A DNA stretch of 5,077 nucleotides from JAIVJN01 sp036732565 (GTDB lineage: Bacteria; Acidobacteriota; Vicinamibacteria; Vicinamibacterales; UBA2999): the NCBI GenBank assembly GCA_036732565.1, contig DAINCF010000510.1, positions 1-5,077 on the forward strand. The letters run 5' to 3'. Positions 1 through 5,077 of the stretch are shown piece by piece (the first letter of the stretch is position 1; each line of letters begins with the position of its first letter). Both the position numbers and the translations under genes were made by a program. The notes beneath the pieces are model-generated. The model was not told the origin of the DNA and searched no databases. It worked only from the letters and a program-made list of their open reading frames with translations.

Positions 1-298
1 CCGTTGGATGTCGGAGTTCGGCGTGCTGGTCGCGCTCGGGGCGCAGCGCCGGGACGTGCTGGCGCTCGTTCTGCGGCATGGGCTGATCGTCGTCGGCGCC
101 GGGTGCGCGCTTGGCCTACTCGGGGCGCTGGTGCTGACACGGCTGGCGGGTCCGCAACTGTTCGACGTCAGCCCGACGGATCCGCAGGTCCTCGTGGTGA
201 TGGTCATCGGCCTGGCCGCCTGCGCGCTGGCCGCCTGCTGGCTGCCGGCCGCGCGAGCCGCGCGAGTCGATCCCATGACGGTGTTGCGGCACGAGTGA
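1..298 (+). CDS. MacB/FtsX-like ABC transporter permease, C-terminal end (partial)
   Basis: The gene enters from the left edge; the first complete codon is at position 2, and the stop TGA is at 296-298. An ATG at position 8 lies inside the reading frame and is probably not the start, because RWMSEFGVLVALGAQRRDV matches the conserved loop of MacB/FtsX permeases (R..E.GV..ALGAQR.DV). Two hydrophobic segments follow: LIVVGAGCALGLLGALVL, then VLVVMVIGLAACALAACWL. The protein ends in AARAARVDPMTVLRHE, the usual C-terminal signature (A..RVDP...LR.E) of this family. These are inner-membrane proteins that couple an ATPase to periplasmic work such as efflux or lipoprotein handling. In Acidobacteriota many are stand-alone 'ADOP' permeases without an adjacent ATPase; which type this is cannot be decided from the tail. 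It converges on the glycosyltransferase gene and is probably not part of that cluster. Confidence 0.9.
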   Translation, partial: RWMSEFGVLVALGAQRRDVLALVLRHGLIVVGAGCALGLLGALVLTRLAGPQLFDVSPTDPQVLVVMVIGLAACALAACWLPAARAARVDPMTVLRHE

Positions 299-317
299 CA
301 ACGGCCCGGAAATCGTA

Positions 318-393
318 CGTAGCGCAGGCCTTCAGGCCTGCCTTGGCAAGGCAGCTCGCGGCCACTTGAGCAGGCCTGAAGGCCTGCGCTACG
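318..393. repeat. Perfect 23-bp inverted repeat with nested hairpins
   Basis: The left arm at 318-340 (starting CGTAGCGCAGGCC) is the exact reverse complement of the right arm at 371-393, separated by a 30-base spacer. Each arm is itself a small hairpin: GCAGGCC-TTCA-GGCCTGC at 324-341 and GCAGGCC-TGAA-GGCCTGC at 370-387. A further stem, CTGCCTTG/CAAGGCAG, lies at 338-345 and 347-354. The element sits between the stops of two convergent genes, so it could act as a two-way transcription barrier or protect 3' ends of mRNA. There is no T-run after the stem on either strand, so it is not a classic intrinsic terminator. The layout resembles REP/BIME-type interspersed elements. From memory, this core is common between genes in Vicinamibacteria-like genomes; this was not searched. 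Confidence 0.85.
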
Positions 394-431
394 GGAGGCC
401 GCGTGCAATTTCGCAACGCGCTTTTGGGCCT

Positions 432-459
432 CCAAGCGCCCAAGCCCAAGCGCCAAGCC
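432..459. repeat. Short direct-repeat tract of CCAAGC units
   Basis: Four copies of CCAAGC begin at 432, 440, 446 and 453, with spacings of 8, 6 and 7 bases. The nonamer CCAAGCGCC occurs twice, at 432-440 and 446-454. The tract lies just past the stop of the minus-strand glycosyltransferase gene and next to the large inverted repeat. It has no coding sense. It may be a low-complexity intergenic repeat that expands by slippage; a function is not visible. Confidence 0.6.
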
Positions 460-472
460 TCACGCCTCGAGA

Positions 473-1696
473 CTATGATGCGTGCGCGCTGAGGGGCTGA
501 TCGGCGACGAGCGTGCGGTAGAGATGCACGAGCGAGTCGATCTCTTTGTCGTGATCGAACGCGCGGAGAACATGTTCGCGACCGGCCTGCCCGAGGCTGG
601 CGGCAATGCTGGGCATGTCCGCGAGCAGCATGAGCCGATCGACAATGGCCTCGACGTCGCGTGGCGGGACGAGCAGCCCCGTGCGGCCATCGATGACGAT
701 CTGATCCACGCTGCCCACGTTCGTGGCGATGGCCGCCAGTCCGGCGCCCAGCGCCTCCATCAGGCACATCGGCAGCGCTTCGGCGATGCTCGGCAGCAGG
801 AACGCGTGACTGCGGGCCAGCGCCTCGCGCACCACGGATTGGTTCTGCGATCCGAGGAGGACCACGTCATCTTGGAGTCCGAGCTCGGCGATGCGGGCTT
901 CGACCCGCCCGCGCAGCGGCCCATCGCCGATGATCTCGTAGCGGACGTGCAGATTGGCTCGCTGCTGTTTCAGCGCGGCGATCGCCGTGATGCCCGAATC
1001 GAGGCACTTCTCGGGGCTCAGCCGCGCCACCGTAATGATCCGCAGCGGCTCACTGGCGTCGCGCCGCGGCGTGCAGACATGCTGGTGTCCCAGGTCGATG
1101 CCGAGCGGCACGTCGACGATCCGCCGTTCGTCGGCGCCGAATTCCAGCAGATTCGACCGATTGTAGGGAGAGATCGCCACGATGGCATCGCAGGCCTCGA
1201 ACAGCGTGCGATAGATCCCCGGCCCCTCTTCTTTCCCCATCCGGATGTCGTAGCCGTGGAACGTCGTCACCACCTTGCTGGTCACGCCCATGCCCTTGAG
1301 CTGTGACGCGAACTCGCCGTTGGGGCCGAAATGGCAGTGGATGATGTCGTAGCCCTGAACCAGATGGGTGACGTGATGCAGCAGCCTGAGCGAGCTGGCC
1401 GCGCGCCCGTAGCGCTTGACGTTGAGCGACTGCCGCACCGGCGCCTGGTGGCCGTTGCGCAACAGCAGCTTCGCGGCGCTCGCCACGCGTGCCAGCTTGC
1501 CGACGGGCGGCGCGAGAATCGACAGGCGCGAGAGCAGCTTGTAGCGCCCGACGTCGGCGTGCTGGACCTCGAGATCGCCCTGCTCCCACGCAAAGATGTC
1601 GACGTCGTGGCCGCGGTCGATCAGCCCCGTGACGTGCGCCAGGATGAACGTCTCCGAGATCTTCGGGAAGCTGTCGACGATGACCGCGATCTTCAT
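473..1696 (-). CDS. GT4-type glycosyltransferase (GT-B fold), polysaccharide biosynthesis
   Basis: This 407-residue protein transfers a sugar from a nucleotide-sugar donor to a lipid-linked or growing glycan, probably at the cytoplasmic face of the membrane. The N-terminus MKIAVIVDSFPKISETFI (1-18) is typical of WcaL/AmsK-like exopolysaccharide glycosyltransferases. HCHFGPNGE (120-128) and FHGYD (146-150) belong to the acceptor-side Rossmann domain. The donor-side domain has VARLSPEK (223-230), IIGDGPLR (255-262) and the E-x7-E motif, E306 and E314 in EALPMCLME, followed by GLLVPPRD (340-347). The length is normal for the family. I chose the ATG at 1696 because the homologous N-terminus begins exactly there; the open frame upstream to 2113 is only antisense-free sequence inside the preceding gene. 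That ATG overlaps the preceding stop as ATGA and has no clear Shine-Dalgarno, which suggests translational coupling. One oddity is VDQIV (330-334), where many relatives have a glutamate (PE.V). Donor and acceptor are unknown. Confidence 0.93.
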   Translation of the reverse strand: MKIAVIVDSFPKISETFILAHVTGLIDRGHDVDIFAWEQGDLEVQHADVGRYKLLSRLSILAPPVGKLARVASAAKLLLRNGHQAPVRQSLNVKRYGRAASSLRLLHHVTHLVQGYDIIHCHFGPNGEFASQLKGMGVTSKVVTTFHGYDIRMGKEEGPGIYRTLFEACDAIVAISPYNRSNLLEFGADERRIVDVPLGIDLGHQHVCTPRRDASEPLRIITVARLSPEKCLDSGITAIAALKQQRANLHVRYEIIGDGPLRGRVEARIAELGLQDDVVLLGSQNQSVVREALARSHAFLLPSIAEALPMCLMEALGAGLAAIATNVGSVDQIVIDGRTGLLVPPRDVEAIVDRLMLLADMPSIAASLGQAGREHVLRAFDHDKEIDSLVHLYRTLVADQPLSAHAS

Positions 1697-2673
1697 GGAC
1701 GGCGATCGCGATCCGGATCGTAGTTGGTCCAACCATCGACGGCCGCGACCCACGATCCGTCTGGCTGAAGATGCGCATCCAGGTGATGCATGCCGAACCG
1801 GTTCCAGTGTCCCCAGCCGGCGCCGGCCAACACCGGCGCGTCCGCCGCGGGGCGCTCCGTATACGTGCGCTCGGTGAGCTCGGTAATCTCGAACGCCGAG
1901 ACGTCGAGGCCGTAGGTCGGCACGCAGCGTTGAGCAAAGCGGAGCAGCTGCCCGTTCGAGCGCACCACGCGGCCCGCGGGCCGCGAGATGATCGGATTCC
2001 CGTTCACGATCGGGCTGCGTGGATGCTCTTCGTACGGACCTTGCAGCGCCGGCGCGTGGTAGAGCCGCAGCGTGTCGCCGACCCGTGACGGGTTCGTCTC
2101 CACGAACATCCACCAGCGACCGTCGTGATGGAACACGGCGGAGTCGACGAGATACGGGCCGCTCAGCAGCGTCGCTTCACGACGCCATTCGTACGGGAAG
2201 CGCGTGGCCTTGTAGAGAAAGACCGCGCCGGCCTTCCAGCTCTCCGGCACCATGTAGTGCGCGCCGTCCCACTCGAACACGTACGGAAACGAGAGATGGA
2301 ACGGCTCCGCGAGGATCATCCGCTCGTAGGTCCACGTTCGCAGGTCCGCGCTCGACGCCACGCACAGCACACCGCCCTGTCTCGGGCGATCGTACGCCTC
2401 GAAGAACAAGTAGTGCTCGCGCGGGCTCGCGGAGAACAGAAACGGGTCGGCCACGACCGTGGCGTCGAGGTCGGTGACGTGCTCGTGGGTGAGCACCGGA
2501 TTGCGCACGCCGGACATCGGTCGCAGCGCCAGCGGCGAAGGCCCCGCGAAGATGCCGAGGCCCCACTTGCGACCTTCCCAGCTCACTTCCTCGGCACGAC
2601 GCGGCGGCAGAAACCGCCCTCCGCCGACGCGACGAATCGCGCCGCGCAGTAGAGCTTTCACGGCAGACGACAT
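1693..2673 (-). CDS. GINT1 N-terminal domain-like beta-propeller protein
   Basis: This 326-residue protein resembles the N-terminal domain of plant glucosamine inositolphosphorylceramide transferase 1 and its bacterial stand-alone relatives, a five-bladed-propeller-like fold also related to GH43/GH32-type domains. Visible marks are WGLGIFAGPSP (37-47), NPVLT (58-62), VADPFLF (74-80), YLFFEAYD (88-95), LSFPYVFEWDG (127-137) and YMVPES (140-145). Similar 'ADPF' and 'PES' signatures repeat through such propellers. No signal peptide or membrane segment is evident. The plant protein's GT64 catalytic domain is absent, so the biochemical role is open: it could itself be catalytic or be a glycan-binding partner. 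The start at 2673 is supported by AAGGA at 2686-2682, 8 bases upstream; an ATG at 2727 in the same frame lacks this and gives an unlikely leader. It is the first gene of the minus-strand operon and overlaps the glycosyltransferase gene by ATGA. The family call comes from recognition of motifs, not a search. Confidence 0.78.
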   Translation of the reverse strand: MSSAVKALLRGAIRRVGGGRFLPPRRAEEVSWEGRKWGLGIFAGPSPLALRPMSGVRNPVLTHEHVTDLDATVVADPFLFSASPREHYLFFEAYDRPRQGGVLCVASSADLRTWTYERMILAEPFHLSFPYVFEWDGAHYMVPESWKAGAVFLYKATRFPYEWRREATLLSGPYLVDSAVFHHDGRWWMFVETNPSRVGDTLRLYHAPALQGPYEEHPRSPIVNGNPIISRPAGRVVRSNGQLLRFAQRCVPTYGLDVSAFEITELTERTYTERPAADAPVLAGAGWGHWNRFGMHHLDAHLQPDGSWVAAVDGWTNYDPDRDRRP

Positions 2674-2766
2674 CAAAACGATCCTTTTCGGGGGATGATC
2701 GGGACCGACACAGGATAGCGCACCCAACTCGTCCGTGTACGTAGTAAGCTTCGAGTTTCATCCGGC
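2674..2766. promoter_or_regulatory. Divergent intergenic region, presumed two promoters
   Basis: These 93 bases separate the starts of two divergent operons (minus: propeller protein and glycosyltransferase; plus: ATP-grasp and TPP enzyme), so promoters for both should lie here or just inside the genes. It is more AT-rich in places than the coding sequence around it, for example TACGTAGTAAGCTTCGAG near 2738-2755. I see no convincing -35/-10 pair and no operator palindrome of useful length. The shared region would allow joint control of both arms, which is an inference. Confidence 0.4.
2682..2686 (-). promoter_or_regulatory. Shine-Dalgarno for the GINT1-like gene
   Basis: On the minus strand AAGGA ends 8 bases before the ATG at 2673. 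This is the clearest ribosome binding site in the window, and it decides the start of the propeller gene in favour of 2673 over the in-frame ATG at 2727. Confidence 0.7.
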
Positions 2767-3954
2767 ATGACGCGAACGCCTCCCGTCACACCAGCCATCG
2801 TGTTCGGGGCAGGTTTGACTGTGCTGGGCACGATCCGCACACTGGGGCGCGCTGGCATCCCGGTCCTCTGCGCCCACAAGCAACCGCCCTTCGTCGAGGC
2901 CTCGCGCTGGTGTCGCTATCCGGCGTCCGGCACGCTGCCACTGCTCCCTGCAGAAGCGGTGCCAGCATTGGAAGCGTCGCCGCTGACGAAGGCCGTGGCC
3001 ATCGCGTGCTCCGATCATTGGTGCCACGAAGTGGCCGGTTGGTCGTCGCCGCGAACCGACCGGTTTCCCGCCAGCGTCACCAGCCAATCGGTGCTCGACA
3101 CGATGCTCGATAAGTGGCGGTTTGCCCAGGTGCTCGCAGAGCTCCGCCTGCCGCATCCCTGGACGCGCCTCGTGTCGTCGGACGCCGACGTCGATGCGCT
3201 CGGCGACACCATTCCGGCCAACAGCTTTCTGAAGCCGTGCGACTCGCAGGCGTTCAACCGCCAGTTTCAGCGCAAGGCCTTCGCGACGACCTCGGTGGCC
3301 GATCTTCGAGAGAAGCTCGCGCTGGTCAGGGCGGCCAATCTCGACGTGATGGTGCAGGAGTACATTCCTGGTCCGCCCACGAATCACTACTTCGTCGATG
3401 GCTTCATGGATCGGACCGGACGGATCACCGCGCTGGTGGCTCGGCGGCGCATCCGGATGTATCCGGTCGATTTCGGCAACAGCACGATGCTGCGATCCGT
3501 CCCGCTGGACGAGGTCCGCGGCGCGGTCGAGACGATTCGTGCCTTGATGGCGGGTGTGAAGTACCGCGGCATCTTCTCGGGCGAGTTCAAGAAGGACGAA
3601 CGCGACGGCGTCTTCAAGATCCTCGAGGTGAACTGCCGGCCCTGGTGGTTCGTCGAGTTCGCCACGATGTGCGGCGTCGACGTCGTGTCGATGGCGTATC
3701 GTGACGCCCTCGGCCTGCCGATTACGCCGGTGGAGTCGTACAAGACCGACGTGCCGTACTGCTACCTGGCCTACGACAAGCTGGCGTATCGACATCTCAA
3801 GGCTCGCGGCGATCTCACGACGGCGGCGTGGTTGCGCTCCTGGATCTTCGGCCGGCAGGCGATCTTCTCGCCGGACGATCCCGGCCCGTCGTTGGAGCCG
3901 CTGCAGTCGCGCATCAGCGCCCGCTGGAAACTGCTGGCGAGACGGCCAACATGA
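2767..3954 (+). CDS. ATP-grasp carboxylate ligase-like protein
   Basis: This 395-residue protein should use ATP to activate a carboxylate as an acyl-phosphate and join it to an amine or other nucleophile in the cytoplasm; the substrates are unknown. The N-terminal preATP-grasp domain begins PAIVFGAGLTVLGTIRTLGRAG (read as two pieces, residues 9-19 and 20-30). The ATP-grasp region has DKWRFAQVLAEL (115-126), a nucleotide-binding lysine candidate K156 in FLKPCDSQAF, and VMVQEYIPGPP (194-204). The probable Mg2+ ligands are E273 (GEFKKD), E287 and N289 (ILEVNCRPWW). This order fits the stand-alone ligases grouped in COG3919, some of which sit in polysaccharide clusters; that assignment is from memory. 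No in-frame alternative start exists for several codons upstream, and the ATG at 2767 lacks a clear Shine-Dalgarno, so a leaderless or weak start is possible. The stop overlaps the next gene's ATG as ATGA, indicating co-translation with the TPP enzyme. Confidence 0.85.
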   Translation: MTRTPPVTPAIVFGAGLTVLGTIRTLGRAGIPVLCAHKQPPFVEASRWCRYPASGTLPLLPAEAVPALEASPLTKAVAIACSDHWCHEVAGWSSPRTDRFPASVTSQSVLDTMLDKWRFAQVLAELRLPHPWTRLVSSDADVDALGDTIPANSFLKPCDSQAFNRQFQRKAFATTSVADLREKLALVRAANLDVMVQEYIPGPPTNHYFVDGFMDRTGRITALVARRRIRMYPVDFGNSTMLRSVPLDEVRGAVETIRALMAGVKYRGIFSGEFKKDERDGVFKILEVNCRPWWFVEFATMCGVDVVSMAYRDALGLPITPVESYKTDVPYCYLAYDKLAYRHLKARGDLTTAAWLRSWIFGRQAIFSPDDPGPSLEPLQSRISARWKLLARRPT

Positions 3955-5077
3955 GCGTGGACACGGTCAGCGGTGCCAGCGTCCTGTGCGATACGCTCGG
4001 CGAGCTCGGCGTCGATACGGTCTTCGGCTTGCCCGGCACGCAGACTGTCTGGCTCTACGAGGCGTTCCGCACCTCGCGCCTGCGCACGGTGGTCTCGACG
4101 CACGAGCTGGCCGCGACGTTCATGGCGATCGGCTACTACCGATCGTCCGGACGCGTGGCGGCGATTTCGACGATCCCGGGTCCGGGATTCACCTACGCGT
4201 TGACCGGCATCGCCGAAGCGCGCTTCGATTCCGCCGCGCTCCTGCTCATCGTCGTCAAGCCGCGCCCGTCGCGCGGCAATCGCTTCAGGTTTCAAGACAT
4301 CGACCAGGCGGCGCTGTCGGCGCCGATCGCCAAGGCGTTCGTGCGCATCGAGTCGATGGCGTCGCTCCCCGAGCGCCTGCGCGAGGCGTATCGGATCGCC
4401 GTCGAGGGTGAGCCCGGCCCCGTCGTGATCGAGATTCAAGCGGAGATTCTGGAAGAGAACGTGCCGGGCGCCGTGGGCCGTCGTGCGCCGGTGGCGTCGC
4501 CGCCGGCCATGCCAGCCGCCGATCTCGATGCCGTCGTCGATTTGCTTGCGTCCGCGCGCCGGCCGGTGGTGCTCGTCGGGCAGGGCGCGGCCGCCGCTGC
4601 GGATGATGTTGGACGTCTGATCGAACGCCTCGGCGCCATCGCCGTCGCGACCAGCTCGGGCCGAGGCATTGTCCCCGAGGACCATCCGCGGGTGCTGCCG
4701 TTCGAGTACGGCATCCACGACGTCCGCGTCATGAACGATCTCTGTCGCGCGGCCGATGCGGTGCTCGTGCTCGGCGTGAAGTTCGGTCACAACGGAACCG
4801 CGGGATTCCGACTGGAGCTGCCCGCCGACCGCCTCGTGCACATCGACGCGTCGGACGAAGTGCTGGGCGCCAACTACCCCGCGCGTGTCATCGCGCGCGC
4901 CGACGTGCCGACCGCCGTCACGCAGATCTTGGCGCGAGTGGAAACGGTCTCGAGCTCGTGGAGCGACTCCGATCTCGAGGCGTGGCGTTCGCGTGCGGCG
5001 ACGGCTCGCACCTACAGCAACGCGCCAACCGTTGCTGGCGTGGCTGGCGGCATGGCCGACGTACTGGCCACGCTTTG
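3951..5077 (+). CDS. Thiamine-pyrophosphate-dependent enzyme, acetolactate synthase-like (3' end missing)
   Basis: The reading frame is open from ATG 3951 to the right edge, giving about 375 residues without a stop. The N-terminal PYR domain has VFGLPGTQT (24-32), THELAATFMAIGYYRSSG (50-67) with E52 in the place of the cofactor-activating glutamate, PGPGF (76-80), and FQDID (114-118), the FQ..D motif of acetolactate synthase relatives. GPVVIEI closes that domain. The central domain follows from about residue 185, with RRPVVLVGQGA, ATSSGRGIVPEDHP, ADAVLVLGVKFG and LVHIDASDE. The C-terminal domain with the GDG...N motif that binds the diphosphate lies beyond the window. The enzyme cleaves or joins a 2-oxo acid through an activated aldehyde; substrate is unknown. 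Since it is coupled to an ATP-grasp gene in a glycan locus, a specialised role is likelier than valine/isoleucine synthesis, for instance a YerE-like addition to a ketosugar. A weak GGCGAG lies 9 bases before the start. Confidence 0.92.
   Translation, partial: MSVDTVSGASVLCDTLGELGVDTVFGLPGTQTVWLYEAFRTSRLRTVVSTHELAATFMAIGYYRSSGRVAAISTIPGPGFTYALTGIAEARFDSAALLLIVVKPRPSRGNRFRFQDIDQAALSAPIAKAFVRIESMASLPERLREAYRIAVEGEPGPVVIEIQAEILEENVPGAVGRRAPVASPPAMPAADLDAVVDLLASARRPVVLVGQGAAAAADDVGRLIERLGAIAVATSSGRGIVPEDHPRVLPFEYGIHDVRVMNDLCRAADAVLVLGVKFGHNGTAGFRLELPADRLVHIDASDEVLGANYPARVIARADVPTAVTQILARVETVSSSWSDSDLEAWRSRAATARTYSNAPTVAGVAGGMADVLATL

Noticed and set aside
318..420. Rho-independent terminator
   Set aside because: The stem is strong, but no T-run follows it on either strand, so only a repeat is called; a termination role remains possible.
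299..472. CRISPR array, tRNA or small RNA gene in the convergent gap
   Set aside because: There are no regularly spaced repeats with unique spacers, and no cloverleaf; only the inverted repeat and the CCAAGC tract are visible.
204..767. Minus-strand open frame crossing the intergenic repeats
   Set aside because: It overlaps the permease tail, the inverted repeat and the glycosyltransferase 3' end; the middle of its translation comes from the repeat itself.
482..1306. Plus-strand open frame opposite the glycosyltransferase
   Set aside because: Its translation is Arg/Asp/His-rich with no family features, while the minus strand carries a complete GT4 motif set.
1697..2113. Upstream extension of the glycosyltransferase frame on the minus strand, to an ATG at 2113
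   Set aside because: This stretch overlaps the propeller gene in another frame, its translation is arginine-rich and lacks any glycosyltransferase character, and the family N-terminus begins exactly at the ATG at 1696.
2674..2727. Alternative start of the propeller gene at the ATG at 2727
   Set aside because: It would add 18 residues with no family resemblance and would place the good AAGGA ribosome binding site inside the coding region; the ATG at 2673 is better.
2758..3795. Long open frame on the minus strand opposite the ATP-grasp gene
   Set aside because: Low-complexity Arg/His/Glu-rich translation with no motif; the plus strand encodes a convincing ATP-grasp protein here.
3771..4841. 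Long open frame on the minus strand opposite the ATP-grasp and TPP genes
   Set aside because: It is rich in Arg, His, Asp and Ala, has no recognisable domain, and lies antisense to clear TPP-enzyme motifs; a typical shadow in GC-rich DNA.

Overview
This is a GC-rich bacterial window of 5,077 bases. The first gene resembles the MacB/FtsX-type permeases that Acidobacteriota carry in many copies. The following intergenic gap holds a 'GCAGGCCTTCAGGCCTGC'-type inverted repeat and a CCAAGC repeat, both of which I associate from memory with Acidobacteriota, particularly Vicinamibacteria-like genomes. That taxonomic placement is an inference; no rRNA or marker gene is present.

Layout: (1) 1-298, plus strand: the 3' end of a MacB/FtsX-like permease gene. 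(2) 299-472: a convergent gap with a perfect 23-bp inverted repeat (318-340 / 371-393) and a short direct-repeat tract (432-459). (3) 473-2673, minus strand: two genes in an operon. The first is a GINT1 N-terminal-like beta-propeller protein (1693-2673). The second is a GT4-type glycosyltransferase (473-1696). They overlap by four bases (ATGA). (4) 2674-2766: a 93-bp divergent promoter region. (5) 2767-5077, plus strand: an ATP-grasp ligase-like gene (2767-3954), then a thiamine-pyrophosphate-dependent enzyme of the acetolactate synthase superfamily (from 3951, running off the window end). These two also overlap by four bases (ATGA).

The four complete or partial genes from 473 onward look like part of an extracellular polysaccharide or glycoconjugate locus. 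The glycosyltransferase would add a sugar to a lipid-linked or growing glycan. The propeller protein is likely a partner in that chemistry. The ATP-grasp and TPP enzymes probably make or attach an unusual building block, such as an amide-linked decoration or a branched sugar. The permease at the left edge looks unrelated and probably marks the border of the locus. The co-functional reading rests on gene order and overlaps only; no substrate can be read from the sequence.
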